From NCBI GenBank assembly GCA_947625765.1, contig CANQPP010000004.1, forward strand, positions 1 to 64,000: DNA of 64,000 nt. The letters are read 5' to 3'. Of the stretch, positions 1-9,398 are shown in pieces (the first letter of the stretch is position 1; every line of letters starts with the position of its first letter). Below the pieces are notes generated by a model. It did no database searches and was not told the origin of the DNA. It was given only the letters and a program-made list of their open reading frames with translations. The stretch is from an uncultured Clostridia bacterium (GTDB taxonomy: Bacteria; Bacillota; Clostridia; Christensenellales; UBA1750). The translations under genes and the position numbers were made by a program.

Positions 1-240
1 GCTTAATGATAACAGATCCGGTTGCATCCTTCTATTCTTTTTCCCTATGTCCAAGATCTATTGTAGTCCTACAGCGGCTTTACTTTCCCGAAATGGTAGG
101 GGATGGACATTCCTCTTCATTCACGATATAATATGTAGTATGTTCGTCCGTGTTCCCGCGGCGCGACCGGCCGGGGGAAACGCGGGGAAGAAGCGGGTCA
201 TGAGCGCCAAAAAAAGGCGCTGCGGGGAGGCGAAGGATCG

Positions 241-2832
241 GTGAGGCACAAGGCGACGCGCGGCCTGGTCATCAGCCTGGTCTGCATTTCGGCACTCTGC
301 GTGGCGGTGTTTTCCTACCTGGCGGTGCGGATGAACCGCCGGGGCGCGGACGCCGTCGGGGAGATCGGCTCCGTCTACATGGCCGGCATGAGCGAGCAGG
401 CGGCCGCGCACTTCGGCACGGCGATCCAGCTGCGCCTGTCCCAGGTGGGGGCCCTGGTGGATTCCTGCCCGCCGGAGGGCGTCAAGAGCCGCGCCACCAT
501 GCAGGTCGCGCTGAGCTACAACGCCCGGGCCCGCGGCTTCGACCATCTGGCCCTCTACGGCGAGGACGGCGACTTCGAGATGCTCTACGGCAGCCGCATC
601 CGGGTGCAGGACTCCAGCGCCTTCCTGGAGTCGCTGCTGGACGGCGAGGAAAAGATGGCCCTGGGCCAGGATGAGACGGGCGAGGTCACGCTGCTGATGG
701 GCATTCCCGCCGCCTATCCCATGGAGAGCGGTAAGACAAGTGCCGCCCTGGTGGCCGCGCTGCCCATCTCCTACATCAGCGAGACGCTTTCCTTGAACTC
801 CGACGATACGATGATCTACTATTTCATCATCGACAGGGAGGGCAACTTCATCGTCCGCGACAGCGAGATCACGGACGAATCCTACTTCCAGCGCGTCCGC
901 GACCGCTACGGCGAGGTGGAAGGCATGACCGCCGAGCAGTACTTGGCGCGGCTGAGGCAGGTCATGGACGAGGGCGGCAACTACACCGGCGAGTTCACCA
1001 TCGAGGGCGAGCGCCGCCACCTGTACAGCGCCAAGCTCCCCTATTCCGAGTGGTACCTGATGCTGTTCATGCCCTACGGCCGCGTGGACCGCGTGGTGAA
1101 CAGCCTGAGCAGCTCCTGGGGCTGGTCCTCCGTGCTGAGCTGCGCCCTGATCCTGCTGGGCCTGCTGACCGTCTTTGCCTGGTACATACTGCTCACCCGG
1201 CGGCAGATGCGCGAGCTGGACGAGGCCCGCCGCGCCGCCGAGCACGCCAACCAGGCCAAGAGCGAGTTCCTCTCCAACATGAGCCACGACATACGCACGC
1301 CCATGAACGGCATCGTCGGCATGACGGCTATCGCCAGCGCCAACCTCGACAACACGCAGCAGGTGCGCAACTGCCTAAAGAAGATCGACCTGTCCAGCCG
1401 CCACCTGCTGGGCCTCATCAACGACATTCTGGATATGTCCAAGATCGAGAGCGGCAAGCTCACCCTGCACATGGAGCAGATGTCTTTGCAGGAGACCATG
1501 CAGGGCATCGTCAACATCGTCCAGCCGCAGGTGAACGCCAAGAACCAGCGCTTCGACGTGTACGTGTACGACATCCCCACCGAGCACGTGTTCGGCGACA
1601 GCATACGCTTAAACCAGATACTCCTCAACCTTCTGGGCAACGCCACCAAGTTCACCCCCGAGGGCGGCAGCATCCACGCGGTGCTCTACGAGGAGGCCTC
1701 GCCCCTGGGGCCCTCCCACGTGCGCGTACACTTCCGCGTGCGGGACAACGGCATCGGCATGTCCAAGGAGTTCAAGGAGCACATCTTTGAATCCTTCGCC
1801 CGCGAGGACAACACCCGCGTGCAGAAGACCGAGGGCGCGGGCCTGGGCATGGCCATCACCAAGTATCTGGTGGACGCCATGCACGGCACCATCGACGTGG
1901 AGAGCGAGCTGGGCGTGGGCACCGAGTTCCACGTGACGCTGGATATGGAGAAGGCGCTGGACCAGGAAGCGGACCTGACGCTGGACGTAGGCAGCGTGCT
2001 CCTGATCGACGACGACGAGCTTCTCTGCGAGAGCGCCGCGGGCATGCTGCGTGCCATCGGCGGCAGCGTGGAATGGGCCCTGAGCGGCGAAAGCGCACTG
2101 GAGCTGGTCGAAAAGCGCCGGGAGCAGGGCGAAAACTACCGCGTGGTGCTGGTGGACCTGCGCCTGCCCGGCATCGACGGGATCGAAACGGCCAGGAAGC
2201 TGCGGCCCCTGCTGGGCCCCGACGCGGTGATCCTGCTCACCACCTCCGCGGACTGGGCGGACGTGGAGGAGCGGGCCCGGGCCGCCGGCATCAACGGCAG
2301 CATCCCCAAGCCCCTGTTCCGCTCCACGCTCTATTACGGCCTGCGGCAGTACTGCGGCGTTGCCACCGAGGGCGACGAGCCGGAGGCGGCCGCGGACAGG
2401 GGGATGGAAGGCCACCGGGTGCTGCTGGCGGAGGACAACGACCTCAACTGGGAGATCGCCGAGGAGCTGCTCTCCGAGCAGGGCCTGGTGCTGGAGCGGG
2501 CGGAGAACGGCCAGGAGGCCGTGGACCTGTTCCAGGCGCACCCGCAGGGCTATTACGACGCGATCCTGATGGATATACGCATGCCCATACTGAACGGCTA
2601 CGAGGCCACGCGGGCCATCCGCGCGCTGGATAGGCCGGACGGCCGCCTCATCCCCATCATTGCCATGAGCGCCGACGCGTTCTCCGACGATGTGCAGAGG
2701 TGCCTGGACAGCGGCATGAACGGGCACACGGCCAAGCCCATCGACATGGACGAGGTGACGAAGATCCTGCGGGCCTGCTTCGCGGGAGAGCTTGGCGGCA
2801 TCGCAAAGCGGGAAGGAGAGGAAAAGGCATGA
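241..2832 (+). CDS. Hybrid sensor histidine kinase with HisKA/HATPase and two receiver domains
   Basis: 863 aa ORF (GTG start). N-terminal TM and extracytoplasmic sensor region, H-box '[16 protein letters not shown]', ATPase motifs, receiver phosphoacceptors '[10 protein letters not shown]' and 'AILMDIRMP'. Confidence 0.93.
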   Translation: MRHKATRGLVISLVCISALCVAVFSYLAVRMNRRGADAVGEIGSVYMAGMSEQAAAHFGTAIQLRLSQVGALVDSCPPEGVKSRATMQVALSYNARARGFDHLALYGEDGDFEMLYGSRIRVQDSSAFLESLLDGEEKMALGQDETGEVTLLMGIPAAYPMESGKTSAALVAALPISYISETLSLNSDDTMIYYFIIDREGNFIVRDSEITDESYFQRVRDRYGEVEGMTAEQYLARLRQVMDEGGNYTGEFTIEGERRHLYSAKLPYSEWYLMLFMPYGRVDRVVNSLSSSWGWSSVLSCALILLGLLTVFAWYILLTRRQMRELDEARRAAEHANQAKSEFLSNMSHDIRTPMNGIVGMTAIASANLDNTQQVRNCLKKIDLSSRHLLGLINDILDMSKIESGKLTLHMEQMSLQETMQGIVNIVQPQVNAKNQRFDVYVYDIPTEHVFGDSIRLNQILLNLLGNATKFTPEGGSIHAVLYEEASPLGPSHVRVHFRVRDNGIGMSKEFKEHIFESFAREDNTRVQKTEGAGLGMAITKYLVDAMHGTIDVESELGVGTEFHVTLDMEKALDQEADLTLDVGSVLLIDDDELLCESAAGMLRAIGGSVEWALSGESALELVEKRREQGENYRVVLVDLRLPGIDGIETARKLRPLLGPDAVILLTTSADWADVEERARAAGINGSIPKPLFRSTLYYGLRQYCGVATEGDEPEAAADRGMEGHRVLLAEDNDLNWEIAEELLSEQGLVLERAENGQEAVDLFQAHPQGYYDAILMDIRMPILNGYEATRAIRALDRPDGRLIPIIAMSADAFSDDVQRCLDSGMNGHTAKPIDMDEVTKILRACFAGELGGIAKREGEEKA

Positions 2833-4157
2833 GATCGAAACGGATTTGGGCGTTCATTTTAACGCTTGCGCTTTTGTTCCTGACCGCCTGCGGCGGCCCC
2901 GCGTCCGCGCCCGCGCCGGAGGGCGAGATGGAGGAGACGGAGCAGGCCGGGCAGGCGGAGCCCATCCACCTGACGCTGTGGACCTACCCGGTGGGCGGCT
3001 GGGGCAGCAGCAGCACCGTTTCCCCGGTGGTGTCCTCCTTCAGCCGGGAGCATCCCGAGATCCGCATATCCGTCAAGGTTCTGAGCTACGACGACGGCGA
3101 CGCGAAGGTGGAGCAGGCCATCGAGGACGGCGAAGCGCCGGACCTCATCTTCGAGGGGCCGGAGCGCCTGACCGCCAACTGGGGCGCGCGCGGGCTGATG
3201 GCGGACCTGAGCGACCTGTGGCAGAGCGAGGCCGCGGACCAAATTTATGATTCCATCAACGCCGCCTGCCGCAGCGAGGGGGGCAAGCGCTACATCTATC
3301 CCCTGTGCATGACCACCCACTGCATGGCGGTCAACCGCGACCTGATGGAAAAGGCGGGCGCCTGGCAGTACGTGAACGAGCAGGACCACACCTGGACCAC
3401 GGACGGCTTCGTGGCGGCGGTCAAGGCCCTGCGCGACTACGGCGTGGAACACGTGGGGGAGATCTACTGCGGCGGCCAGAGCGGCGACCAGGGCACCCGC
3501 GCGCTGGTGACGAACCTGTACAGCGGCAGCTTTGCGGACGAGGGCCACACCCGCTACACGTTCAACAGCCCGGAGAACGTCAAGGCGCTGGAGCTGCTCA
3601 GGAGCCTGGACGGCATCGACTTTGCGCCGGAGCTGCAGAGCGCGGACAGCATCGCGCGCTTCTGCGACGGCGAGACGGCCATGTGCTTCTGCTGGAACGT
3701 GGGCAGCGAGGTGACCCAGACCATCAACAACCCCAACCGCGACTTCGACATCTTCCCGCTGGCCTTCCCCACGGACGACGGCGAGTCTAACCTGCAGGGC
3801 GGCATCTGGGGCTTCGGCATCTTCGACAACGGCGACGAGAAGCGCATCGAGGCGGCCAAGACGTTCATCCGCTTCCTGACCGAGGACAGCGACCGCTACA
3901 CGCAGGCCGTTTTGTCCACCACCTTCTGGCCCGTGCGCGACCTTTTGAACATCTATGAGAACGACGAGCTGATGAGCGAATACTTCCGCCTGCGCGAGTA
4001 CCTGGGCGACTATTACCAGGTCACGCCCGGCTGGGCCGCGGCGCGCACCGCCTGGTGGCAGATGCTGCAGAAGATCGGCAGCGGCGCGGACATCGCCCAG
4101 GCCGCCGCCGAGTTCGAGGACACGGCCAACGCGGCCGCCGCCCAGGATACGCCCTGA
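2829..4157 (+). CDS. Extracellular solute-binding lipoprotein (ABC sugar-type substrate-binding protein)
   Basis: Lipobox 'LLFLTACGG', SBP_bac_1-like body; ATGA overlap with the upstream kinase gene. Confidence 0.9.
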   Translation: MRSKRIWAFILTLALLFLTACGGPASAPAPEGEMEETEQAGQAEPIHLTLWTYPVGGWGSSSTVSPVVSSFSREHPEIRISVKVLSYDDGDAKVEQAIEDGEAPDLIFEGPERLTANWGARGLMADLSDLWQSEAADQIYDSINAACRSEGGKRYIYPLCMTTHCMAVNRDLMEKAGAWQYVNEQDHTWTTDGFVAAVKALRDYGVEHVGEIYCGGQSGDQGTRALVTNLYSGSFADEGHTRYTFNSPENVKALELLRSLDGIDFAPELQSADSIARFCDGETAMCFCWNVGSEVTQTINNPNRDFDIFPLAFPTDDGESNLQGGIWGFGIFDNGDEKRIEAAKTFIRFLTEDSDRYTQAVLSTTFWPVRDLLNIYENDELMSEYFRLREYLGDYYQVTPGWAAARTAWWQMLQKIGSGADIAQAAAEFEDTANAAAAQDTP

Positions 4158-4187
4158 ACAGGGCAGAAACAGAGAATATAAAGGAAC

Positions 4188-4219
4188 ACGGCGCAGGCCC
4201 CTGGGGCCTGCGCCGTTTC
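4188..4219 (+). terminator. Terminator-like hairpin
   Basis: Perfect 13-bp stem ACGGCGCAGGCCC-ctg-GGGCCTGCGCCGT followed by a short T run. Confidence 0.6.
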
Positions 4220-4272
4220 TGCGCCTTGCCGGTTTTCCCTTTGAAGAAAGGGCCTTTGGCGGCGTGGCGGGC

Positions 4273-4301
4273 TTGTATCCTATGGAATTACATGGTATAA
4301 T
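4273..4301 (+). promoter_or_regulatory. Sigma-A-like promoter
   Basis: TTGTAT, 17-nt spacer, TATAAT. Confidence 0.6.
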
Positions 4302-4379
4302 GTTAAATAACGCAGAAGCGTTCCATAAAGGAATGTTTCGTGGAAAAAGGATGCTTTTCAGGACCCATCGGATCTGATC

Positions 4380-4392
4380 GGGGGGGGGGGGG
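4380..4392 (+). repeat. Poly-G tract (13 G)
   Basis: Uninterrupted run of 13 G in the leader of the 4527 gene. Confidence 0.95.
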
Positions 4393-4526
4393 TAAAAAGC
4401 GCACGGTTTCTGAAGAAGTTTCCATTAGAAGTTGTGCCGCTTCGCAAGAAGGCGGCCAGGCGGAAAGCCGTTATCCGATTTTTGAGTTCGTCGTTTTTTC
4501 ACCCGCTGATCTTAGGAGGAGAGCTT

Positions 4527-5270
4527 ATGAAAAACGCTGGAAACGAGACCGTCCGCGTATCCGCGGCGCTGGTCCTGTGCTGCGCGCTCCTTTTAGGCGC
4601 GTCCGCGGCGCTGATGGAGTTTTCCCTTTTGTACTTCGTATTGGGCGCGCTCTGCGGCCTGCTGCTGCCCGCGCTGGCCGCCCTTAAGGACAAAGGCCTG
4701 CGGCTCGACCCGGCGGGCGCGGGGATCGCCGCCCTTTCCCTCGTGCTGGCGGCGCTGGGCGTCCTCTTGCAGAAGGCGCAGGCGGCCCGGGAGCTGAGCG
4801 CCTACCTCGAAACGCCGGAAATTTTGCTCCTGCTGGGCTTCGCCTTTACGTCGCTGCCGCTTATCGGCGCGCGCAGGGAGAAGGCGGAGATGAAGAAGCA
4901 GGCCCTCTGCAGGGCCGCCGTCTATCTCGTCCTCCTCGCCCTGCTTGTGCTCGTCAGGAGCCGGACCTTCATGCGCTTCGACATGGCCGATATGTCCAAG
5001 GTCGCGCTGTACTCGGCGCTGCTTTCCTACCTGCCGCTGGCGTTCTGCCTGCTGCCCTCCTATGATTGGAAGATAGGCAAATGCGCCGCGGCCGTGCTGC
5101 TCGCGCTGTCCCTTGCGGTCGTGGCGCTGTTCGCCTGGCAGCAGAACGCGCGCGACAACGTCTTTAGGACCGCCGGATACCTGCTGCCCTTCGCCAAGGG
5201 CCTGCTCGTCCTCTGCGGCCTGCTCATCAAGCGGTTCTGTTTGGCCCTCCTGCCCAAGCGGAAGGCGTGA
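4527..5270 (+). CDS. Polytopic membrane protein of unknown function
   Basis: ORF with strong SD 'aggagg' upstream of ATG 4527 (MKNAGNETV...); multiple hydrophobic segments. Confidence 0.75.
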   Translation: MKNAGNETVRVSAALVLCCALLLGASAALMEFSLLYFVLGALCGLLLPALAALKDKGLRLDPAGAGIAALSLVLAALGVLLQKAQAARELSAYLETPEILLLLGFAFTSLPLIGARREKAEMKKQALCRAAVYLVLLALLVLVRSRTFMRFDMADMSKVALYSALLSYLPLAFCLLPSYDWKIGKCAAAVLLALSLAVVALFAWQQNARDNVFRTAGYLLPFAKGLLVLCGLLIKRFCLALLPKRKA

Positions 5271-5285
5271 ATCCACAAAACCACC

Positions 5286-5322
5286 AAGAGCCACCGGAAA
5301 GACCTCCGATGGCTCTTTAATT
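5286..5322. terminator. Bidirectional terminator between convergent genes
   Basis: AAGAGCCA...TGGCTCTT stem flanked by A/T runs. Confidence 0.6.
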
Positions 5323-5332
5323 TGGCTTATCT

Positions 5333-5890
5333 TTATGCCTGCGCCTCGCCGTACTTTTTCCGCAGCCGCCTGAGCTTCACGCCGCAGTGAACGATCAGGC
5401 CGAGATACAGGAGCGTCAGGGCGGCGAAAATGACCGTGAGCGATACACTAAATGGGTCGGACAGGGCCGCGCTGCGGGCGAAGTTCGGCAGCACGCAGGC
5501 GAAGAAGACGAGCGTGAGCGGCAGCAGGCGCGTTTTGATCACGCGGCGCACCATGTCCAGCTTGGAACGGTCGTCGGAGAAGATCTCGGCGTCCTGCTCG
5601 CCGTCCAGTTCGGACGCGGGCTTGCGGAAATACAGCCAGCCTAGGCACCGGCCGATGTACTCCCAGCCGTAATCCCGGAACAGTTGGAAGTAGCCGCTTT
5701 CCTCCCCGTTGTTGGTAAAGTCCAGGCGGTAGATAACGTCCTCCGGGCTGCACCTTTCAAACACGTAGAAGCACGGCGGGACCATGCGCTTGAGCCGCCA
5801 GCCGCTTTTGCTCTGCGCCCGCAGCCAGCTTTCCTCCTCCTCGAAATCCGCGATCGTAAAGAAGCGCAGGAATGTCTTGGTCTCGTTCAT
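5333..5890 (-). CDS. DUF2812 domain-containing membrane protein
   Basis: 'TFLRFFTIADFEEEESWLRAQSKSGWRLKRM...FYVFERCSPEDVIYRLDF' is typical of DUF2812; overlaps the PadR gene. Confidence 0.82.
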   Translation of the reverse strand: MNETKTFLRFFTIADFEEEESWLRAQSKSGWRLKRMVPPCFYVFERCSPEDVIYRLDFTNNGEESGYFQLFRDYGWEYIGRCLGWLYFRKPASELDGEQDAEIFSDDRSKLDMVRRVIKTRLLPLTLVFFACVLPNFARSAALSDPFSVSLTVIFAALTLLYLGLIVHCGVKLRRLRKKYGEAQA

Positions 5891-6207
5891 TTGACTGTTT
5901 CTCCTTTGCTGTTTTTGTACAGCCGCTCGATGCGCCTGCACTCCGTCTCCAGGACCTCCTGCCCCAGCGCCGTGATCCGGTAGAGCTTGCGCTTTTCTTC
6001 CTCCCGCTCAAAGGCGATGAGCCCGTCCTGTTCCATCTTGGAGAGCGTTCCGTACATCGTCCCCGCGCCGATGACCAGCTCCCCACCCGTCATCTGCTTG
6101 ACCTTTTGGCTGATCCCGTAGCCGTGCTGGGGCGTCTGCAGGCAGAACAGGATGTAAAAGCCGCTCTCCGTCATCGGCGAGTAGATCCGCCGGATCCTCG
6201 TGTCCAT
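5887..6207 (-). CDS. PadR family transcriptional regulator
   Basis: 'ESGFYILFCLQTPQHGYGISQKVKQMTGGELVIGAGTMYGTLSKMEQDGLI' is a PadR winged-helix signature. Confidence 0.93.
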   Translation of the reverse strand: MDTRIRRIYSPMTESGFYILFCLQTPQHGYGISQKVKQMTGGELVIGAGTMYGTLSKMEQDGLIAFEREEEKRKLYRITALGQEVLETECRRIERLYKNSKGETVK

Positions 6208-6245
6208 CTGGCAACATCTCCTGACCAGGCTCCATCCATAAAGTA

Positions 6246-6278
6246 TCGAGCCTCGATATAAATTATATCGAGGCTCGA
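6246..6278. promoter_or_regulatory. Candidate PadR operator
   Basis: Perfect 15-bp inverted repeat TCGAGCCTCGATATA-aat-TATATCGAGGCTCGA overlapping the padR promoter. Confidence 0.7.
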
Positions 6279-6290
6279 CGTATCTGTCAA
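6262..6290 (-). promoter_or_regulatory. padR-DUF2812 promoter
   Basis: On the minus strand TTGACA, 17-nt spacer, TATAAT. Confidence 0.8.
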
Positions 6291-6316
6291 GGGCTTTTTT
6301 CAAAAAAGTTCCGGCC

Positions 6317-6346
6317 TTGAGGGAACCCATTTTTCTGTGTTATAAT
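6317..6346 (+). promoter_or_regulatory. Promoter of the 4Fe-4S membrane protein gene
   Basis: TTGAGG, 18-nt spacer, TATAAT. Confidence 0.65.
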
Positions 6347-6355
6347 ATCTTCGCT

Positions 6356-6408
6356 GACTTACTTCGTAAGTCCCAAAAGCTGCGCTTTTGCTGCGGCTTT
6401 CGCCGCAG
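6356..6408 (+). repeat. Three contiguous 7-bp hairpins in the 5' leader
   Basis: GACTTAC-ttc-GTAAGTC, CAAAAGC-tgc-GCTTTTG, CTGCGGC-tttc-GCCGCAG, separated by 1 and 0 nt. Confidence 0.9.
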
Positions 6409-6427
6409 GCTCGATATTGACGGCCTC

Positions 6428-6459
6428 GCAAAAATGCCCTTGCAAGCAAGCATTTTTGC
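6428..6459 (+). repeat. Fourth leader hairpin
   Basis: GCAAAAATGC...GCATTTTTGC, 10-bp perfect arms with a 12-nt loop. Confidence 0.85.
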
Positions 6460-6518
6460 TCGTTGTACAATGGCAAAAACGGCCCCGCCGGAAAAAACAA
6501 GGGGAGGGGAAGACGCGG

Positions 6519-7337
6519 ATGAAAAAATATGTGCTGCCCGCGGCCTTTTGGGTGGTCTTTGAGGCGGTGGCCATCGCGCTGTGGCTCACGAAGGAGAACC
6601 TGTTTTACCTCATCAACTTTAGCTACATCGGTCTTTCCATCGCCCTGGGGCTTATCTTATACATCCGCCGCTGCGAGCACGCCCGCAGGGTGACGCAGCT
6701 GCTGGTGGGCGGCTATATGCTCATCTATTTGGGCCTCATCTGCCGGGAGAACATGCAGATCGAGGGCTTCTGGTACTACCTGTTCACCGGCGTGTTCGAG
6801 GCCGCCACCATCCATTACCTCGTGGCCAAGATCGCAGGACCCCTGCTCTTTGGCCGGGGCTGGTGCGGCTACGCCTGCTGGACCGCGATGGTGCTGGACT
6901 TCCTCCCCTTCAAGCGCCCGCAGGGGCCCAGAAAGCGTTGGGGGTGGCTAAAGTATCTCACGTTCGCGCTGTCGCTGGCCTTCGTGGCCGCCCTGTTCCT
7001 GTGCCATGTGGGGGACCTCGAGCGGGTCATGTTCTGGGCGTTCCTCGTGGGGAACCTGCTCTACTACGCCGCCGGGATCGCGCTGGCGTTTTATCTCAAG
7101 GATAACCGCGCCTTCTGCAAGTACCTCTGCCCCGTCGCGGTGTTCCTGAAGCCCATGAGCTACTTTTCCCTCCTGCGCATCCGCTGCGACAAGGAGAAGT
7201 GCGTCTCCTGCGGCCGGTGCAGGCGCGTCTGCCCCATGGACGTGGACATGACCGACAACTCCCGCCGCCGCCTGAACGGGACCGAGTGCATCCTCTGCCT
7301 GGAGTGCGTGAAGGCCTGCTCGAAGAAGGCGCTGTGA
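6519..7337 (+). CDS. 4Fe-4S binding polytopic membrane protein (NapH/RdxA-like)
   Basis: TM helices, 'FGRGWCGYACWTAMVLDFLPFKRPQGPRKRW', ferredoxin motifs CVSCGRCRRVCP and CILCLECVKAC. Confidence 0.85.
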   Translation: MKKYVLPAAFWVVFEAVAIALWLTKENLFYLINFSYIGLSIALGLILYIRRCEHARRVTQLLVGGYMLIYLGLICRENMQIEGFWYYLFTGVFEAATIHYLVAKIAGPLLFGRGWCGYACWTAMVLDFLPFKRPQGPRKRWGWLKYLTFALSLAFVAALFLCHVGDLERVMFWAFLVGNLLYYAAGIALAFYLKDNRAFCKYLCPVAVFLKPMSYFSLLRIRCDKEKCVSCGRCRRVCPMDVDMTDNSRRRLNGTECILCLECVKACSKKAL

Positions 7338-7370
7338 ACAAATGCGCCCGGACTTTCGTAGTAAAAGAAG

Positions 7371-7399
7371 CGGACACGTTTCGTGTCCGTTTCTCTTTT
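7371..7399 (+). terminator. Rho-independent terminator
   Basis: CGGACACG-ttt-CGTGTCCG then TTTCTCTTTT. Confidence 0.8.
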
Positions 7400-7424
7400 G
7401 CCGCTTGAAATTTTCGACGGCCCA

Positions 7425-7446
7425 TTTCATACCCGTTCCACATTGA
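7425..7446 (+). promoter_or_regulatory. Candidate response-regulator binding site (tandem 11-bp repeats)
   Basis: TTTCATACCCG-TTCCACATTGA; shares CATACCCGTTCCACAT with 9319-9334. Confidence 0.6.
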
Positions 7447-7478
7447 CCGTACAAACTGCAAATGGGGGAGGTGTTTTG

Positions 7479-8144
7479 ATGGCGGCGCTGCTCATCGTGG
7501 AGGACGACAGGCCGACCAGCGAGGCGGTCTGCGAATACTTAAAGGAGGCGGGGCACACGCTCCTTCCCGCCTTTGACGGCGCGGAAGCGCTGCGGCTCTT
7601 TGAAAAGGAGAAGGTCGACCTGGTCGTGTTGGACATCATGCTGCCCGGGATCACGGGCTTAGCAGTGCTCCACGAGCTGCGGAAGAAAAGCGAGGTCCCA
7701 ATTCTCATGCTCACCGCCATAGAGGATGAATGGACGCAGGTCACGAGCTTCGACGAGCGGGCGGACGACTATATGACAAAGCCCTTTTCCATGGTCCTGC
7801 TGGGTAGGCGCGTGACCGCGCTTTTGCGCAGGAGCGGCCAGGGCGGCCTGCCCGGCCGGGTCGCGTTCGGGGAGGTGACCGTCGACTTTTCCGGCTACGC
7901 GGCGTGGGATAAAGACAGGAAGATCGACATAACGCCCAAGGAGATCGACCTTTTGCGCCTGCTCATGGAGCACAAGGGGCTGGTGCTCACGCGCGGCCAG
8001 ATACTCGACGACCTTTGGGGCCTTGACGCGCCGATACTCGAGAGGACGGTCGACACCTATATCAAGAACCTTCGCAGGAAGCTGCGCCTCCAATGCATCA
8101 CGACCGTCAAGGGGATCGGCTACAAGTACGAGGCAAAGATATGA
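7479..8144 (+). CDS. OmpR-family response regulator
   Basis: Receiver 'LLIVEDDRPT...VVLDIMLPG' plus Trans_Reg_C C-terminus 'LTRGQILDDLWGLDAPILERTVDTYIKNLRRKL'. Confidence 0.95.
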   Translation: MAALLIVEDDRPTSEAVCEYLKEAGHTLLPAFDGAEALRLFEKEKVDLVVLDIMLPGITGLAVLHELRKKSEVPILMLTAIEDEWTQVTSFDERADDYMTKPFSMVLLGRRVTALLRRSGQGGLPGRVAFGEVTVDFSGYAAWDKDRKIDITPKEIDLLRLLMEHKGLVLTRGQILDDLWGLDAPILERTVDTYIKNLRRKLRLQCITTVKGIGYKYEAKI

Positions 8145-9259
8145 AGAAACTGAAACTATTCCCCAAGACCTTCTTATATACGTTCGCGCTGACGGTGTTC
8201 GTCGTGTTGACCGCCCATCTGCTCATCTTCCTGCTGGCGCCGCAGAGGGCCGCGTCCGTGACGCTGACCGACCCCGCCGCACAAACCGTGGAAACGCTCA
8301 CACTCGGCGGGGACGAGGGAAGGATCGTTCTGCGGGCCCTCAAAAACGCCCTGCCGCTCTCGCTCGTTTGCAGCCTGGCCTTTTCCGCACTCTGTGCCTT
8401 TCTGTTTTCCAAGACGCTCGTGACGCCGCTCAAGCGCATCTGTGCGGCCACGGAGAGGATGAAGGAGATGGACAGGGACGCTCTCTGTCAGGTCCCCTCC
8501 GGGGACGAGATCGGTAAACTTGCGCAGAACGTCAACGGGCTGTATCTGTCCCTCCTGTCCACCATCGAGCACTTGGAGCGGGAAAAGGAGCGGGTCGGCG
8601 AGATGGAGCGGGCGAAGGCGGAATTTCTGCGCGCGGCGTCCCACGAGCTCAAGACCCCCGTGACCGCGCTGAGCGCCACGCTCGAGAACATGATCTTAGG
8701 GGTCGGGAAGTACCGGGACCACGCGGCCTATCTGCCGAAGTGCAGGGAGATGGTCGAGCGGCTTTCGGCGATGATCCACGACATATTGGAAACGTCGAAG
8801 TGGAGCGCGGAGCCGGAGCCCAAGGAGACGATCGACGTGCCCGAGAGCCTTAAGAAGCTGTGCGAGCCCTATCAAACGATCGCCTTGGCGCACCACATAG
8901 CCTTTTCCCTCGACCTGCCGGACACCTTTGCCGCCGCCCTGCCCATGAACGCCTTTGAGAAGGCCGTCTCCAACGTCCTCTCCAACGCGGTCGCCTATGC
9001 GAGGGAGGGCGGGGCCGTCTCCGTTTATCTGAAAGGTCGCAGCCTCGTGATCGAAAACGAGTGCGAACCCATCCCGGAGAAAGACATCCCCCACCTGTTC
9101 GAGCCCTTCTACCGCCCGGACTTTTCCAGGGACCGTCAAAGCGGCGGCAACGGCCTGGGGCTGTATATCGCCCGCACGCTCCTAAACTCCATGTGCGTCC
9201 CCTATTCCTTTGCGCCGATGCACTCCCCGCCAGGCATGCGCTTTACGATCGAGCTTTGA
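8141..9259 (+). CDS. Sensor histidine kinase
   Basis: TM, HAMP, H-box 'FLRAASHELKTPVTAL', N and G boxes; ATGA overlap with the response regulator. Confidence 0.95.
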   Translation: MKKLKLFPKTFLYTFALTVFVVLTAHLLIFLLAPQRAASVTLTDPAAQTVETLTLGGDEGRIVLRALKNALPLSLVCSLAFSALCAFLFSKTLVTPLKRICAATERMKEMDRDALCQVPSGDEIGKLAQNVNGLYLSLLSTIEHLEREKERVGEMERAKAEFLRAASHELKTPVTALSATLENMILGVGKYRDHAAYLPKCREMVERLSAMIHDILETSKWSAEPEPKETIDVPESLKKLCEPYQTIALAHHIAFSLDLPDTFAAALPMNAFEKAVSNVLSNAVAYAREGGAVSVYLKGRSLVIENECEPIPEKDIPHLFEPFYRPDFSRDRQSGGNGLGLYIARTLLNSMCVPYSFAPMHSPPGMRFTIEL

Positions 9260-9261
9260 GT

Positions 9262-9290
9262 AAAAAACTCCCCGTCTGGGGAGTTTTTTT
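9262..9290 (+). terminator. Rho-independent terminator
   Basis: ACTCCCC-gtct-GGGGAGT then TTTTTT. Confidence 0.9.
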
Positions 9291-9304
9291 CATGCCCATG
9301 CAGA

Positions 9305-9337
9305 TTCCATTTGTGTTCCATACCCGTTCCACATCCG
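9305..9337 (+). promoter_or_regulatory. Candidate response-regulator operator (three tandem 11-bp repeats)
   Basis: TTCCATTTGTG-TTCCATACCCG-TTCCACATCCG just upstream of a TATCCT -10 at 9343. Confidence 0.65.
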
Positions 9338-9398
9338 GGCGGTATCCTTTGGGTGCGTTCTTCAAGAACAGCACGCAAAAAGAGGAGGAAGAAAGAAC

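Noticed and set aside
62-73. TGTAG-tc-CTACA inverted repeat upstream of the kinase
   Set aside because: Only 5-bp arms and no regulator nearby; too weak to call an operator.
47-244. 65-aa ORF upstream of the hybrid kinase
   Set aside because: No clear RBS, no recognisable domain, start not supported.
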